DNA from: CAISIP01 sp038326025 | GTDB lineage: Bacteria > Pseudomonadota > Gammaproteobacteria > Burkholderiales > Burkholderiaceae_C | Assembly: GCA_038326025.1 (NCBI GenBank) | Contig: JBBQJP010000008.1 | Location: forward strand, 1 to 64,000 | Length of the DNA stretch: 64,000 nucleotides | Reading direction: 5' to 3' | Part shown: one piece after another, positions 1 to 8,752 of the stretch | Layout: every line of letters starts with the position of its first letter | Numbering within the stretch: position 1 is the first letter of the stretch | Made by a program: the position numbers and the translations under genes | Notes under the pieces: generated by a model | What the model saw: only the letters and a program-made list of their open reading frames with translations | Database searches by the model: none | Told to the model about the DNA's origin: nothing

Positions 1-712
1 CTGAAATTTCGACGTTGAACGGCGACGGCGGTGCCTGGAACGGCATGGCGCCTTTGGCATCCGATACACCCGCCCCGACGCGCAACATGTCCATCAGGCC
101 GGCGCCGACACCGGGCAGGATGTCGCGCCCGGCCCGGGCAACGTCTCCGATTTGCTGCAACAGGCCGGGTGATCGTTTGGCAACGCGCCGACTGGTCGGA
201 TGTGCGTCAAAGGTCTGCGCCCACAACGGTGGCTTCTGGCCACGGGCCGTGGGCGACAAGGCGCTGGCCATCATGCGTGCGCCGGTGACACCGTCCACCA
301 GTGCATGGTGGATCTTGATATAGGTGGCGAAGCGTCCGTCGGGCAGGCCTTCGATGACATAGGCCTCCCAGAGTGGCCGGTTGCGGTCCATCAGGTTGCC
401 ATGCAGACGCGACACCATCACCAGCAGTTCGCGGATGCGGCCCGGATGGGGCAGCGCCAGGTGGCGCAGGTGGTAGTCGAGTTCGAACTCCTTGTCCTCT
501 TCCCAGTGCCACAGGCCCAGATGAAGAACCGGGCGAAGATTGAACGGAGCCTGCGCTTGCAACTGCTGGCCCCAACGCGCCAGCAATTTGGACACGAAGT
601 CGGCGCTGGCGCCTTTGGGTGGCGTGTACAGGTTCAGTCCGGCCACATGCATGGGCTGGTTGCGTGTTTCCATCCAGAGGAAGGCGGAATCCGTGGGGCT
701 GAGTGCGTGCAT
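1..712 (-). CDS. Wax ester synthase / diacylglycerol acyltransferase (WS/DGAT) family protein, C-terminus cut by window edge
   Basis: This is the N-terminal 237 residues of a WS/DGAT-type bifunctional acyltransferase, the family that esterifies fatty alcohols or diacylglycerol with acyl-CoA to make storage wax esters or triacylglycerol at the inner membrane. The start MHALSPTDSAFLWMET is typical of the family, and the acyltransferase motif HHALVDG (HHxxxDG) sits at residues 135-141. The remaining half of the usual 450-500 residues lies left of the window. It is the last visible gene of a minus-strand run and starts 65 bp after the FGE gene, so co-transcription with the sulfatase and FGE is possible. 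The family call is firm; substrate preference cannot be read. Confidence 0.88.
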   Translation of the reverse strand, partial: MHALSPTDSAFLWMETRNQPMHVAGLNLYTPPKGASADFVSKLLARWGQQLQAQAPFNLRPVLHLGLWHWEEDKEFELDYHLRHLALPHPGRIRELLVMVSRLHGNLMDRNRPLWEAYVIEGLPDGRFATYIKIHHALVDGVTGARMMASALSPTARGQKPPLWAQTFDAHPTSRRVAKRSPGLLQQIGDVARAGRDILPGVGAGLMDMLRVGAGVSDAKGAMPFQAPPSPFNVEIS

Positions 713-777
713 GAATCAAGGTCTCCGCTATGGGCGTGTGCCAATGTGACTGCGAGCAGTCTACGCGTCGCACCGAC

Positions 778-1860
778 TCAGGGGCCGGGCCCCGCGCGGA
801 TCGTGCGAAAACCCAAATGGCTGGCGCCCAGATCTTCATCCTGAGGCTGGCGCGCGCCGGCCCGGTAGCGCATGCAGTAGTTGGGCGCACACAGGAAGGA
901 TCCGCCCTTGATGACGCGTTGTTCGCTGGCGCCTTCGCGTTTCGGCATACGCGACGCATCGAAGCCGTCGGACGCGAGTTCGCGGTGATCGGGTGTCCAG
1001 CGGTCGGCGGTGATCTCCCAGACGTTGCCGATCATGTCGAACAGGCCATAGACGTTGGCTGGATAACAACCCGAGGGTGCGACGCCGATGAAACCGTCCT
1101 CGGCCGAATTGGCCACCGGGAACAGGCCTTGCCAGGTGTTGGCTGCTGTGGGTTGCGCATGTGCTGGCGCCACTGGCTGGCCGGCGCGGGCCGCCCACTC
1201 CCATTGGGCCTCGGTCGGCAGCACGTGCCCGCGCCAGCGTGCATACGCCTGCGCATCTTCGTACGTCACCGCCACCACCGGGAATGCACCGCGACCCTCG
1301 ATGTGGGTACCCGGTCCGCCGGGATGGCGCCAGTTTGCGCCGGGTATGTAGCGCCACCATGAGGTCAGTTGGCCGGATCCGTCGGCGGAGTTGGGCATGG
1401 TGAACACGACGGCGCCGGGCAGGCGCATCTCGGGGGGCAGGTCAGGATGCCGTGCGGGGTCGACCGGGCGTTCGGCCACGGTGACATAAGCTGTGGCTGC
1501 AACGAAAGCCGCGAACGCGTCGTTGCGCACCTCGGTGCGGTCCATCCAGAATCCGGCAACCGGCAGTGTGCGTTGCGGTTGCTCTTCCGGGTACACGGTG
1601 TCGCCGAAAGCCAGTGTGCCGCCGGGCACCCAGACCATGCCGGGATGCGGGCTGTCGGCAGGTTCCGCGACCGTCGGACAGGTCAGCGTTCGAGCGCTGT
1701 GGTTGCCGACCGCTTTTGCGGTGCTGCGTGCCCAGCCCCACCCGGCAGCTACGCCAATGGTGATCAGCAAAAGCAGCCATGCAAGCAGGCTTGGGGGCGA
1801 GAGCGATAGACGGGACGTCACGGAATCAGTTGTACCAATAGGTGTATTCGTCGTCTGCAC
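778..1860 (-). CDS. Formylglycine-generating enzyme (SUMF1/FGE family) with N-terminal membrane anchor
   Basis: FGE oxidises the active-site cysteine of sulfatases to formylglycine, using O2 and copper. The C-terminal motif GGSFLC-x4-CMRYR gives the catalytic pair Cys324 and Cys329 with the x4 spacing of aerobic FGEs, and LPTEAQWEWAAR and NVWEIT motifs mark the FGE-sulfatase fold. Unusually, residues about 24-45 form a hydrophobic segment rich in Leu and Ile, so the catalytic domain is probably anchored and periplasmic. The GTG start used here overlaps the upstream sulfatase gene by 35 bp; a second in-frame GTG at 1821 is an alternative that keeps the membrane segment. The sulfatase overlap suggests a dedicated maturase-substrate pair. 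It could also serve the choline-sulfatase-like enzyme at 57693-59210. Confidence 0.9.
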   Translation of the reverse strand: MQTTNTPIGTTDSVTSRLSLSPPSLLAWLLLLITIGVAAGWGWARSTAKAVGNHSARTLTCPTVAEPADSPHPGMVWVPGGTLAFGDTVYPEEQPQRTLPVAGFWMDRTEVRNDAFAAFVAATAYVTVAERPVDPARHPDLPPEMRLPGAVVFTMPNSADGSGQLTSWWRYIPGANWRHPGGPGTHIEGRGAFPVVAVTYEDAQAYARWRGHVLPTEAQWEWAARAGQPVAPAHAQPTAANTWQGLFPVANSAEDGFIGVAPSGCYPANVYGLFDMIGNVWEITADRWTPDHRELASDGFDASRMPKREGASEQRVIKGGSFLCAPNYCMRYRAGARQPQDEDLGASHLGFRTIRAGPGP

Positions 1861-3499
1861 TTTCCTTCTGGTCCAGCGTCTTGTCGATGCTCACCGGCAA
1901 CTTCAGGAACGATGGCCACAAGGGTTCGGGCATCTGTGCGTGATGCGCCTGCAGCAGGGCCTTGAGCTGAGCGACCTTTTGCGGTTGCTGCGTCGCCAGG
2001 TTCTGCTTCTCGGTCGGGTCGACCGCGAGATGGAACAACCAGTCCTTGCGGGGTTTCCCGGACACGATCAGTTTCCAGTCCTGGTACTGCACTGCGCGGT
2101 ACGGGCCATCGCGCCAAAACAGTGGCCGGTCGGGTGGGCGCGCGCCGCCCGCCTTGAGGTAGGGCAGCAGGTTGACGCCGTCGATGACACGGTCGGCAGG
2201 CAGCTTGGCGCCGGCCGCCGCGACCAGCGTGGGCAGGATGTCGATGTTGGACATCGGCGCCGGATGGCGGCTGCCGGGGGCAATGTGGCCCGGCCATTTG
2301 GCCATGTAGGGCACGCGCAGGCCGCCCTCGAACTGGGTCAGCTTCCAGCCGCGAAACGGCTGGTTGACCTCGGGCAGCCCGATATAACCCGGCGCGCCGT
2401 TGTCGCTGGTAAAGACCACGATGGTGTTGTCGTCCAGGCCCTCTTCGCGCAGCGTCTGCAGGATGCGACCCACGCTGCGGTCGACCGAACGCACCATCGC
2501 GGCATAGACACGGCGCCGGTAGTCGGGTATGGCGGACAACGCGTCGTAATCGGCCTTGCTCGCCTGCAGCGGCGTGTGAACCCCCCAATGCGCCAGGTAG
2601 AGAAAGAAAGGTCGATTGCGGTTGTTGCGGATCGTGGTGATGGCTTCGTCAGTGAAATAGTCGGTCAGGTATTTGGCGGGCTCGAACCATTTGCCGTTGT
2701 TGTAACTGACGCCAAATCGCATGTTGGGCCAGAAGAAGGTATCGAGCGGGTCGAATTGCTGTTTGGAGTTGACGACATCGGGCGAATCCTGCGGCAGGTA
2801 CAAGCCGCTTTCCATGTACAGGCTCTCGGTGAAGCCCTGGGCGTTAGGACGCATCTCGGGCAACTCCGGCGTGCCGCCCAGATGCCATTTGCCGATATGC
2901 ACGGTGTGGTAACCCCGCGCCTGCAGCAGTTCGGCGACGGTGATCTCGGAGCCGGGCATGCCAAGTTCGTTGAATGACTTCGATTGCGCGGCCTTGTTGG
3001 CGTCGACCTCGATCTGGCGCAGCCGGTTGGGGTCGGAAAACAGCTGCTTGGCGATGCGCGACATGGCGCCGGGCGTGGGCGTGTATTCGAGACCGAAACG
3101 CCAGGGATAACGGCCACTCATCAAGGCCGCACGCGACACGGTGCAGATCGCGGCGCCGGCGTAACCGCGCTCGAAGACGACACCGTCACGGGCGATGGAG
3201 TCGATATGGGGCGTACCCGCGCCGAATGCGGTGTAGCCGCCGCCATGGGTGCTGACATCGTTGTAGCCCAGATCGTCGGCCAGGATGACAATGATGTTGG
3301 GCGGGCGCTGCGCCGGCGACTGCTCGGCCGTGGCCGGCCCGGACATCCATGGCACCGGATGGTTGGCGTCACGCGGGTGCCGGATGTCGGTGAGCCAACC
3401 CAGCGAATACTGCAGCACCCACAAGCGATTGGCATAGACCAGCGCGGCCAGCATGAGCAGCACCAGGACAACAAGGCTCAGTTTTCTGCGCATCTTCAT
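1826..3499 (-). CDS. Membrane-anchored arylsulfatase-like sulfatase with variant CTVSR active-site motif
   Basis: A 557-residue type I sulfatase, hydrolysing a sulfate ester probably in the periplasm. The start at 3499 was chosen because it is preceded by AAGGA about 8 bases upstream and begins with MKMRRK and a hydrophobic signal anchor (residues about 7-27); a longer reading to 3598 lacks these. The metal-binding ADDLGYND motif is near residues 74-81. The formylglycine site reads C119-T-V-S-R, where nearly all type I sulfatases have proline at the third position (CxPSR). The following R-x-x-L-M-S-G-R context is intact. The FGE gene overlaps its 3' end, supporting Cys-to-formylglycine maturation in spite of the variant motif. 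The natural substrate is unknown. Confidence 0.9.
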   Translation of the reverse strand: MKMRRKLSLVVLVLLMLAALVYANRLWVLQYSLGWLTDIRHPRDANHPVPWMSGPATAEQSPAQRPPNIIVILADDLGYNDVSTHGGGYTAFGAGTPHIDSIARDGVVFERGYAGAAICTVSRAALMSGRYPWRFGLEYTPTPGAMSRIAKQLFSDPNRLRQIEVDANKAAQSKSFNELGMPGSEITVAELLQARGYHTVHIGKWHLGGTPELPEMRPNAQGFTESLYMESGLYLPQDSPDVVNSKQQFDPLDTFFWPNMRFGVSYNNGKWFEPAKYLTDYFTDEAITTIRNNRNRPFFLYLAHWGVHTPLQASKADYDALSAIPDYRRRVYAAMVRSVDRSVGRILQTLREEGLDDNTIVVFTSDNGAPGYIGLPEVNQPFRGWKLTQFEGGLRVPYMAKWPGHIAPGSRHPAPMSNIDILPTLVAAAGAKLPADRVIDGVNLLPYLKAGGARPPDRPLFWRDGPYRAVQYQDWKLIVSGKPRKDWLFHLAVDPTEKQNLATQQPQKVAQLKALLQAHHAQMPEPLWPSFLKLPVSIDKTLDQKESADDEYTYWYN

Positions 3500-3630
3500 G
3501 AAGTCGTCCTTGGCGGGTCGGCTTGGCCGTTTTGCCTGCCTGCTGTACGCAAGGCCTGCGTCGGAAGGGTGGGTGGGGTGCCCGGACCTGGCCGGCACGG
3601 GTCGGCTACGTTGGCGGTTCGTTCACCTGC

Positions 3631-4455
3631 TCAGCGACTGTGACCGAGTTCGACGAACTGGTCGGAATTCTCGCGCAGCCAGCGCTCGGACAAAGTTGCC
3701 GGCTGTTGGCTCGGATGAAAGTCCGGCGCGAAATAGTCCTTCCACAGACGGTAGTTGCCCCTGATCAGACCGTCGGTGCCGAACAACATGTGCGCGGCGC
3801 TGCGCCAGGTGCGCCAATGGAACAGGCTGCCGTCGTGCCATAGATTGCGCACTGTTTGTCGCGATATGTCGACCAGAAAGGTCGTGGTGATGTATTTGAA
3901 GACCCGGATACGCCAATTGTGGCTGCCACCCAGTGCCTGGTACATGTCAAATGCGGTGTTGCGGTGCTCCGACTCTTCGGCGCTATGCCATAACCACAAG
4001 GTGCGCAGGCGTGGTTCGGCGCCCTCAAGTGCTTCCGGATGGCGCATCATCCAGTCGGCCAGCATGGCGGTGAAATGTTCGGTGGCCGCCGTGGCCGCGA
4101 CCTTGTTGCGCAGGTCATCACCTTCGTGCGCGAGCCGCCGCGCGTTGGCCCGCCGCTCGATCTCGTTGTCATAGCCGAGCCGCTCCAGATTGCCATTGAA
4201 TAACGCGTGAATACGCCGGTGGGTAGCTTCCTGGCCGATAAAACCCTGAACCTCGACTGCCAAGGACGCGCGCTTTTGCTCGGGCAAGGCCTTCAGTCCG
4301 TCGCGTACCGCGTCGATGAAGAACTGTTCACCAGCCGGAAAACTCAGCGACAAGGCATTGAAAAAGGCAGACCGGAACGCATCGCCGCCGTTCCAGCGGG
4401 CAGGAAAGGGCGTTTGCAGGTCGATCAGCAGGCGTCGCACCACCAAGTCGGTCAT
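3631..4455 (-). CDS. PF10118-type predicted metal-dependent hydrolase (ferritin-like)
   Basis: A 274-residue soluble protein of the family annotated as predicted metal-dependent hydrolase (COG3687/PF10118). Recognisable blocks are FFNALSLSFPAGEQFF, FIGQEATHH-like FIGQEATH, TEHFTA and WHSAEESEHRNTAFDMY; the repeated E and ExxH residues fit a di-metal four-helix bundle. The true activity of this family is not established. The gene lies 131 bp upstream of the sulfatase on the same strand. A perfect 14-bp palindrome lies just upstream of its start codon, which fits control by a TetR-type repressor, but no such gene is adjacent in the window. ATG is preceded by GGAAA. Confidence 0.82.
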   Translation of the reverse strand: MTDLVVRRLLIDLQTPFPARWNGGDAFRSAFFNALSLSFPAGEQFFIDAVRDGLKALPEQKRASLAVEVQGFIGQEATHRRIHALFNGNLERLGYDNEIERRANARRLAHEGDDLRNKVAATAATEHFTAMLADWMMRHPEALEGAEPRLRTLWLWHSAEESEHRNTAFDMYQALGGSHNWRIRVFKYITTTFLVDISRQTVRNLWHDGSLFHWRTWRSAAHMLFGTDGLIRGNYRLWKDYFAPDFHPSQQPATLSERWLRENSDQFVELGHSR

Positions 4456-4473
4456 CGTTGTTTCCAGTTTTCA

Positions 4474-4487
4474 ATACACCAGTGTAT
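4474..4487. promoter_or_regulatory. 14-bp palindrome ATACAC-CA-GTGTAT, candidate repressor operator
   Basis: The sequence ATACACCAGTGTAT is a 6-2-6 perfect inverted repeat located 18-31 bp upstream of the PF10118 gene start. Size, symmetry and position are those of a TetR-family operator overlapping a promoter. The cognate regulator is not identifiable; the only TetR gene in the window has a different palindrome at its own promoter. Confidence 0.5.
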
Positions 4488-4686
4488 GGACTGGCGGAGC
4501 AGGCGTCAAACCGGTATGGTGCCGGTCGTCCGGCCGCGTTGATCAGTTACCCGGTCCGTGTCGGCACAATTTCACGAAAAATTTGCTCAATCCTCGGAAA
4601 TAGGCCTAAATTCCGGTTCAGTTCTGCCGTTAAGAAGTCAACGAGCCGCAAAAAATCCACCGCGCTAACCAAAACACAGCCCCATC

Positions 4687-5190
4687 ATGCAACTCCCATC
4701 CGTCGATCGACAACCAGGTTTGCGCCCCGCGGGCGTCGACCTGACGTCGTCGAATGGGCAGAAGGTGATTCCGGTAGCGCCTGTCAATCCACCGGTGACG
4801 GTCAATTCACCCGATACCCCCAACCCGCCGGGCGTTGTCAACAAGATCGGCGAGGGCGCGTCTCTGAGCTCGAGCCAGGGTACGGTATACCAAAGTGTTC
4901 CCGATCCGATTCGCAGGGGAATCGAACCGGCGGCCGATGCGCGAGACTGGACGATTCAGCGTCCCGAGCCGGAGAAGGTCGAGGACCCGCCGCCGATACC
5001 GATGCACCAGCTGTTGCTCGATTTCATCAAGTCGATGTGGCAGGCCAGCGCGATGGCGGTCGAGGTGTCGCAGGTGCAAAAGCACAACATATTGACCAAT
5101 CCGACCAATCCGAATGCGGCGGCTGGCGAAATCGCCAAGGAAAACCTCACCTACACGGCGAGCAAGATCAAGAAGGCCGAGAACATCTGA
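4687..5190 (+). CDS. Hypothetical protein, Pro-rich N-terminal half, helical C-terminus
   Basis: A 167-residue protein with no signal peptide or membrane segment. Residues about 28-50 are rich in Pro, Val and Asn (VAPVNPPVTVNSPDTPNPPG), suggesting a disordered region. The second half (PMHQLLLDFIKSMWQASAMAVEVSQVQKHN) looks helical and amphipathic, and the protein ends in a charged KIKKAENI tail. No convincing Shine-Dalgarno sequence is visible. It stands alone between the divergent PF10118 gene and queC. No family is recognised; the layout of flexible head and helical tail is seen in some secretion or appendage-associated small proteins, but that is only a resemblance. Confidence 0.6.
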   Translation: MQLPSVDRQPGLRPAGVDLTSSNGQKVIPVAPVNPPVTVNSPDTPNPPGVVNKIGEGASLSSSQGTVYQSVPDPIRRGIEPAADARDWTIQRPEPEKVEDPPPIPMHQLLLDFIKSMWQASAMAVEVSQVQKHNILTNPTNPNAAAGEIAKENLTYTASKIKKAENI

Positions 5191-5285
5191 CGGTTTGCCT
5201 GCCGGCGGGACCGGCTCGACCGGTGCAGGCAACTGCATTGGGTGGCCAGCGACTCCCAGGCCCGATAGTCTCCTAACATCGGGTG

Positions 5286-6029
5286 ATGCAGCAAAACGCT
5301 CTGGTTCTTTTCTCCGGCGGTCAGGATTCCACCACCTGTCTGGCGCTGGCACTTGATCAATACGAACGGGTCGAAACAGTCGGTTTCGACTATGGCCAGC
5401 GCCACCGGGTCGAACTCGATGCACGACAGCATGTGCTGACTGCGTTGCGCGAACGTTTCCCGAATTGGGCCAAGCGCCTGGGCCAGGACCACATGCTGGA
5501 TCTGGCGGTTCTGGGACAGGTAAGTAAGTCGGCACTTACCGAAGACACCGCTATTCAAATGGAATCCAGCGGATTGCCGAACACTTTTGTGCCGGGCCGC
5601 AACCTGATGTTCCTGACCCTGGCGGCGGCGCTGGCCTACCGGCGCGACCTGAAAGTGCTGGTCACCGGGGTCTGCGAGACCGACTATTCCGGCTATCCGG
5701 ATTGCCGTGACGACACCATGAAAGCGATGCAATTGGCGCTCAACCTGGGCATGGAGCGGCGTTTTCGCATCGAGACGCCGCTGATGTGGATCGACAAGGC
5801 GGCAACCTGGAAGCTGGCACACGATCTGGGAGGTATGGCGTTGCTCGAACTGGTGCGCGAACACACCCATACCTGTTATCTCGGCGATCGCAGCCAACGC
5901 CACGACTGGGGCTACGGGTGCGCCAAATGCCCTGCGTGCGAGTTACGCGCACGGGGCCACGCCGCCTACATGGCCGCTCAGCCGCCAGTGTCGGCCGCCG
6001 GCGCCATCACCCCGGCTTCCAGCGTGTAA
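5286..6029 (+). CDS. queC: 7-cyano-7-deazaguanine (preQ0) synthase QueC
   Basis: QueC converts 7-carboxy-7-deazaguanine to preQ0 with ATP and ammonia in the queuosine tRNA-modification pathway. The 247-residue product has the PP-loop ATP-binding motif SGGQDSTT at residues 10-17 and a C-terminal zinc site built from CYLGD and GCAKCPAC, all typical of QueC. ATG at 5286 is preferred over the immediately preceding in-frame GTG. No queD, queE or preQ1 riboswitch is seen nearby. Its 3' end overlaps the 3' end of the convergent ABC transporter gene by 52 bp. Confidence 0.95.
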   Translation: MQQNALVLFSGGQDSTTCLALALDQYERVETVGFDYGQRHRVELDARQHVLTALRERFPNWAKRLGQDHMLDLAVLGQVSKSALTEDTAIQMESSGLPNTFVPGRNLMFLTLAAALAYRRDLKVLVTGVCETDYSGYPDCRDDTMKAMQLALNLGMERRFRIETPLMWIDKAATWKLAHDLGGMALLELVREHTHTCYLGDRSQRHDWGYGCAKCPACELRARGHAAYMAAQPPVSAAGAITPASSV

Positions 6030-7765
6030 CGCGCAGCAGCGCCGGCTGGCGTGGCCTGCAGCGTCCAGCGCCGGTTGTGAAAGGCGGCCACCGAGGCGCG
6101 GTGCGCGATCGACACAATGCCGCCACCGGTTTTCTCGACCATGGCCAGCAGTTTTCGGTAGACCGTCTCTTCTGCTTGGGCGTCCAGCGCACTGGTGGCT
6201 TCGTCGGCAAACACCCAGCGGGGTTGCTTGAGCAGGACCCGGGCGATCGCCAGTCGCTGCTGCTCGCCACCCGACAGCTTCTGGCTCCAGGCGTCGACCC
6301 GGTCGAGTTCGTCGATCAGGTCCGGCAACAAGGCTTCGGCCAGCACGCGCCCCATGTCTTCGGTGGAATACCGGGTCGCGCTTTCCGGATAAGCGAGCGC
6401 TTCGCGTAGGGTGCCGTTGGGGAAGTAGGGGTGCTGCGGAATGAACATGGTGTCGGCGTCGCGTATCACCTGCCCGTCGGCGAACGGCCAGATGCCGGCC
6501 AGCGTGCGGAACAAGGTGGATTTGCCACTGCCGGACGGGCCTTGCAGCAGGATATGGTCGCCTTCCTTGACGTTCAGCTGGGTCGATGCCAGCAGAACCG
6601 CGCCGGTCGGCAGCGCCACATTCAGGTCGCGGGTATCGAGTCCGCTGCCATCGGCCTGCCGCAGGCGCGGATTGCCGACTTCCGCCATGGAGATGGCATC
6701 GTCAAAACTGGTCAATCGGTCGGTGGTGGCGCGCCATGCTGCCAAACCGCTGTAATTGTCGACAAACCAGCTCAGCGAATCCTGTACGCGGCCAAACGCC
6801 GAATTGATCTTCATCAGGTCGCCAAGCTGGATCGCTCCGCTGAAATACCGTGGCGCTGCGATGATCATCGGAAAAATCACGGCGGCCTGACCGAAAAATG
6901 TGGTGAACCAGATCAGGCTCTTCTGCGCCTTGATCAGCGCCAGGTAGTTTTCGAGCACCGAAGCGAAGCGGGTGCCCAGATGCTGCTTTTCAACGGTCTG
7001 GCCACGGTCCAGCGCAATCGCCTCGCTGTATTCGCGCACCCGCACCATGTGGTGGCGAAAGTCCGCCTCGCGTCGCTGCTGCTCGAAATTGAGCCGGATC
7101 TGTCGGCGTCCGATGTAGTGCGTCAGCACGCTGCCGACCAGACAGTACAGGATCGCCATCCACACCATGAAGCCGGGAATGTTGAAGGTGCGCCCGCCCA
7201 GCGTGATGTCGAACGCCCCTGACAGCGTCCACAGGATGCCGACAAAACTGACCAGGGTCACGGTGGCATTGAGCACGCCCATGGTCAGGCCCAGGGTCTG
7301 GCTGGTGAACTGGTTGACGTCTTCAGAGATACGCTGGTCGGGGTTGTCCGGCGGTGCGCCCGCCTGCTTGGCGAACCGCGCAAGCTCCATCTGGTAGAAC
7401 GCGTTGCCGCCGAGCCACCGGCGCAGGTAGTAGCCGGTCATCCACTGGCGCCAGTTCATCTCCAGCAACTGGGTCAGGTAAAACCGGTAGACTGCAATGA
7501 TGATGGCGAAGAAGGCGAGGTAGCCAAATCGGCCGATCTGTGTCCAGAACACCGCTTGGTCCTTGTTCTGCAAGGCGTCATAGAACAGGCCGTACCAGTC
7601 GTTGAAAAGTACCGCCATATAGACCGAGCCCAGGTTCAGCGCCACGATGGCGAGAAACATGCCGCGTGCCTGCCATTTCTTTTCGGACTTGAAGTAGGGC
7701 GCGGACAGGCGCACCACACGTGCAACGAAGGCCCGGAAACTGGCGATCTTGTCGGAAAAACCCAT
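5978..7765 (-). CDS. SbmA/BacA/YddA-type ABC transporter, fused membrane and ATPase domains
   Basis: A 595-residue half-transporter of the ABC_membrane_2 class (PF06472; the group of E. coli YddA and the peroxisomal ALD transporters), probably working as a homodimer in the inner membrane. About six membrane segments occupy residues 30-330. The nucleotide-binding domain has Walker A GPSGSGKST, signature LSGGEQQRLAIAR and Walker B WVFADEATSALD. The family moves hydrophobic peptides or acyl compounds, and the substrate here is unknown. It converges on queC with a 52-bp coding overlap and is followed upstream by the nucleotidase gene at 7814, 48 bp away. Confidence 0.9.
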   Translation of the reverse strand: MGFSDKIASFRAFVARVVRLSAPYFKSEKKWQARGMFLAIVALNLGSVYMAVLFNDWYGLFYDALQNKDQAVFWTQIGRFGYLAFFAIIIAVYRFYLTQLLEMNWRQWMTGYYLRRWLGGNAFYQMELARFAKQAGAPPDNPDQRISEDVNQFTSQTLGLTMGVLNATVTLVSFVGILWTLSGAFDITLGGRTFNIPGFMVWMAILYCLVGSVLTHYIGRRQIRLNFEQQRREADFRHHMVRVREYSEAIALDRGQTVEKQHLGTRFASVLENYLALIKAQKSLIWFTTFFGQAAVIFPMIIAAPRYFSGAIQLGDLMKINSAFGRVQDSLSWFVDNYSGLAAWRATTDRLTSFDDAISMAEVGNPRLRQADGSGLDTRDLNVALPTGAVLLASTQLNVKEGDHILLQGPSGSGKSTLFRTLAGIWPFADGQVIRDADTMFIPQHPYFPNGTLREALAYPESATRYSTEDMGRVLAEALLPDLIDELDRVDAWSQKLSGGEQQRLAIARVLLKQPRWVFADEATSALDAQAEETVYRKLLAMVEKTGGGIVSIAHRASVAAFHNRRWTLQATPAGAAARYTLEAGVMAPAADTGG

Positions 7766-7813
7766 GGTGAAACTCGGTAGGTGAACCGCACGCCGGCAAG
7801 GCGCCGCAAAGGT

Positions 7814-8749
7814 TCAGGTGGGAGGGTTGGAAATGCCGCTGGCCACGTGGCCCGACGGCACATGGCGCGCCGCCGATTCGATGTGGCCGGTCTGGTCATC
7901 GAAAAAGAAATCGGGCTCGAATTCGCGCAGGAACTCGCCCTTGGCCAGACCGCCGAGGAACATGGCCTCGTCGATCTCGATGTTCCAGTTCATCAGCGTA
8001 CGGATGGCCCGCTCATGGGCCGGTGCGCTGCGCGCCGTGACCAGTGCGGTGCGGATGCGCATGGTCGGTGTGCCGGCCTGCTGCAGGCGGTGCAAGGCGG
8101 CGAGCAGGGGCTTGAACGGTCCGGCAAGCAGGGGCTGGGTCTTGCGCTCGGTTTCATGCTGCTGGAAGGCCTGCAGGCCCTGGGCCTGGTAGACCCGCTC
8201 GGCTTCGTCGCTGAACAGCACCGCATCGCCGTCGAAAGCGATACGCACTTCGGTCGGATGGGCTTCGCTGGCGTGCGCCGACTGCGGGTAGACCTGCGCC
8301 GCCGGTACGCCGGCCTCCAGCGCGGCGCGCACGTCGCTCAGATGGGCCGACAGGAACAGGTTTGCATGCAACGGTTTGAGATAACGCCAGGGCGGCTCGC
8401 CGCGCGTGAAACTGCCGCGCTGGATCGACAGCCCGTAGTGCTGGGCCGAGCGAAATACCCGCATGCCGGACACCGGGTCGTTGCGCGACAGGATCACCAC
8501 TTCCACCGGCTGCGAAGCCGCGCCCGCCCCTGGATCGGGTGTTTGATTGAAGGCCAGCAACTTGCGCACGAGTGAGAACGCGACGCCGGGTTTGGCGGGT
8601 TCTTCGAGACGCTGCAATTGAAGCTGCATGTAGGCGCGGTCGCGGTGCTGGCCGCTGCCCTGCTCGAACACCTGGTTTTCTTCCTCAAAATCGAACAGGG
8701 CCCGCGAGGAAATCGCGACGACCAGCTTGCCTTCGAGGGATGCGGCCAT
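7814..8749 (-). CDS. 5'-nucleotidase (PF06189 family)
   Basis: A 311-residue cytosolic protein of the 5'-nucleotidase family related to eukaryotic cN-I, which dephosphorylates nucleoside 5'-monophosphates. Recognisable parts are the N-terminal LVVAISSRALFDFEEENQVF, the VILSRNDPVSGMRVF block, VRIAFDGDAVLFSDEAERV and the GLAKGEFLREFEPDFFFDDQ block near the C-terminus. The start codon is only 3 bp downstream of the ilvA stop codon on the same strand, so ilvA and this gene are probably co-transcribed. The C-terminal tail after residue 290 is poorly conserved in appearance. Confidence 0.85.
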   Translation of the reverse strand: MAASLEGKLVVAISSRALFDFEEENQVFEQGSGQHRDRAYMQLQLQRLEEPAKPGVAFSLVRKLLAFNQTPDPGAGAASQPVEVVILSRNDPVSGMRVFRSAQHYGLSIQRGSFTRGEPPWRYLKPLHANLFLSAHLSDVRAALEAGVPAAQVYPQSAHASEAHPTEVRIAFDGDAVLFSDEAERVYQAQGLQAFQQHETERKTQPLLAGPFKPLLAALHRLQQAGTPTMRIRTALVTARSAPAHERAIRTLMNWNIEIDEAMFLGGLAKGEFLREFEPDFFFDDQTGHIESAARHVPSGHVASGISNPPT

Positions 8750-8752
8750 GGC

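Noticed and set aside
1493..2977. 494-codon plus-strand open frame opposite the sulfatase and FGE genes
   Set aside because: It is an antisense shadow of two clear family members, with composition typical of GC-rich antisense frames.
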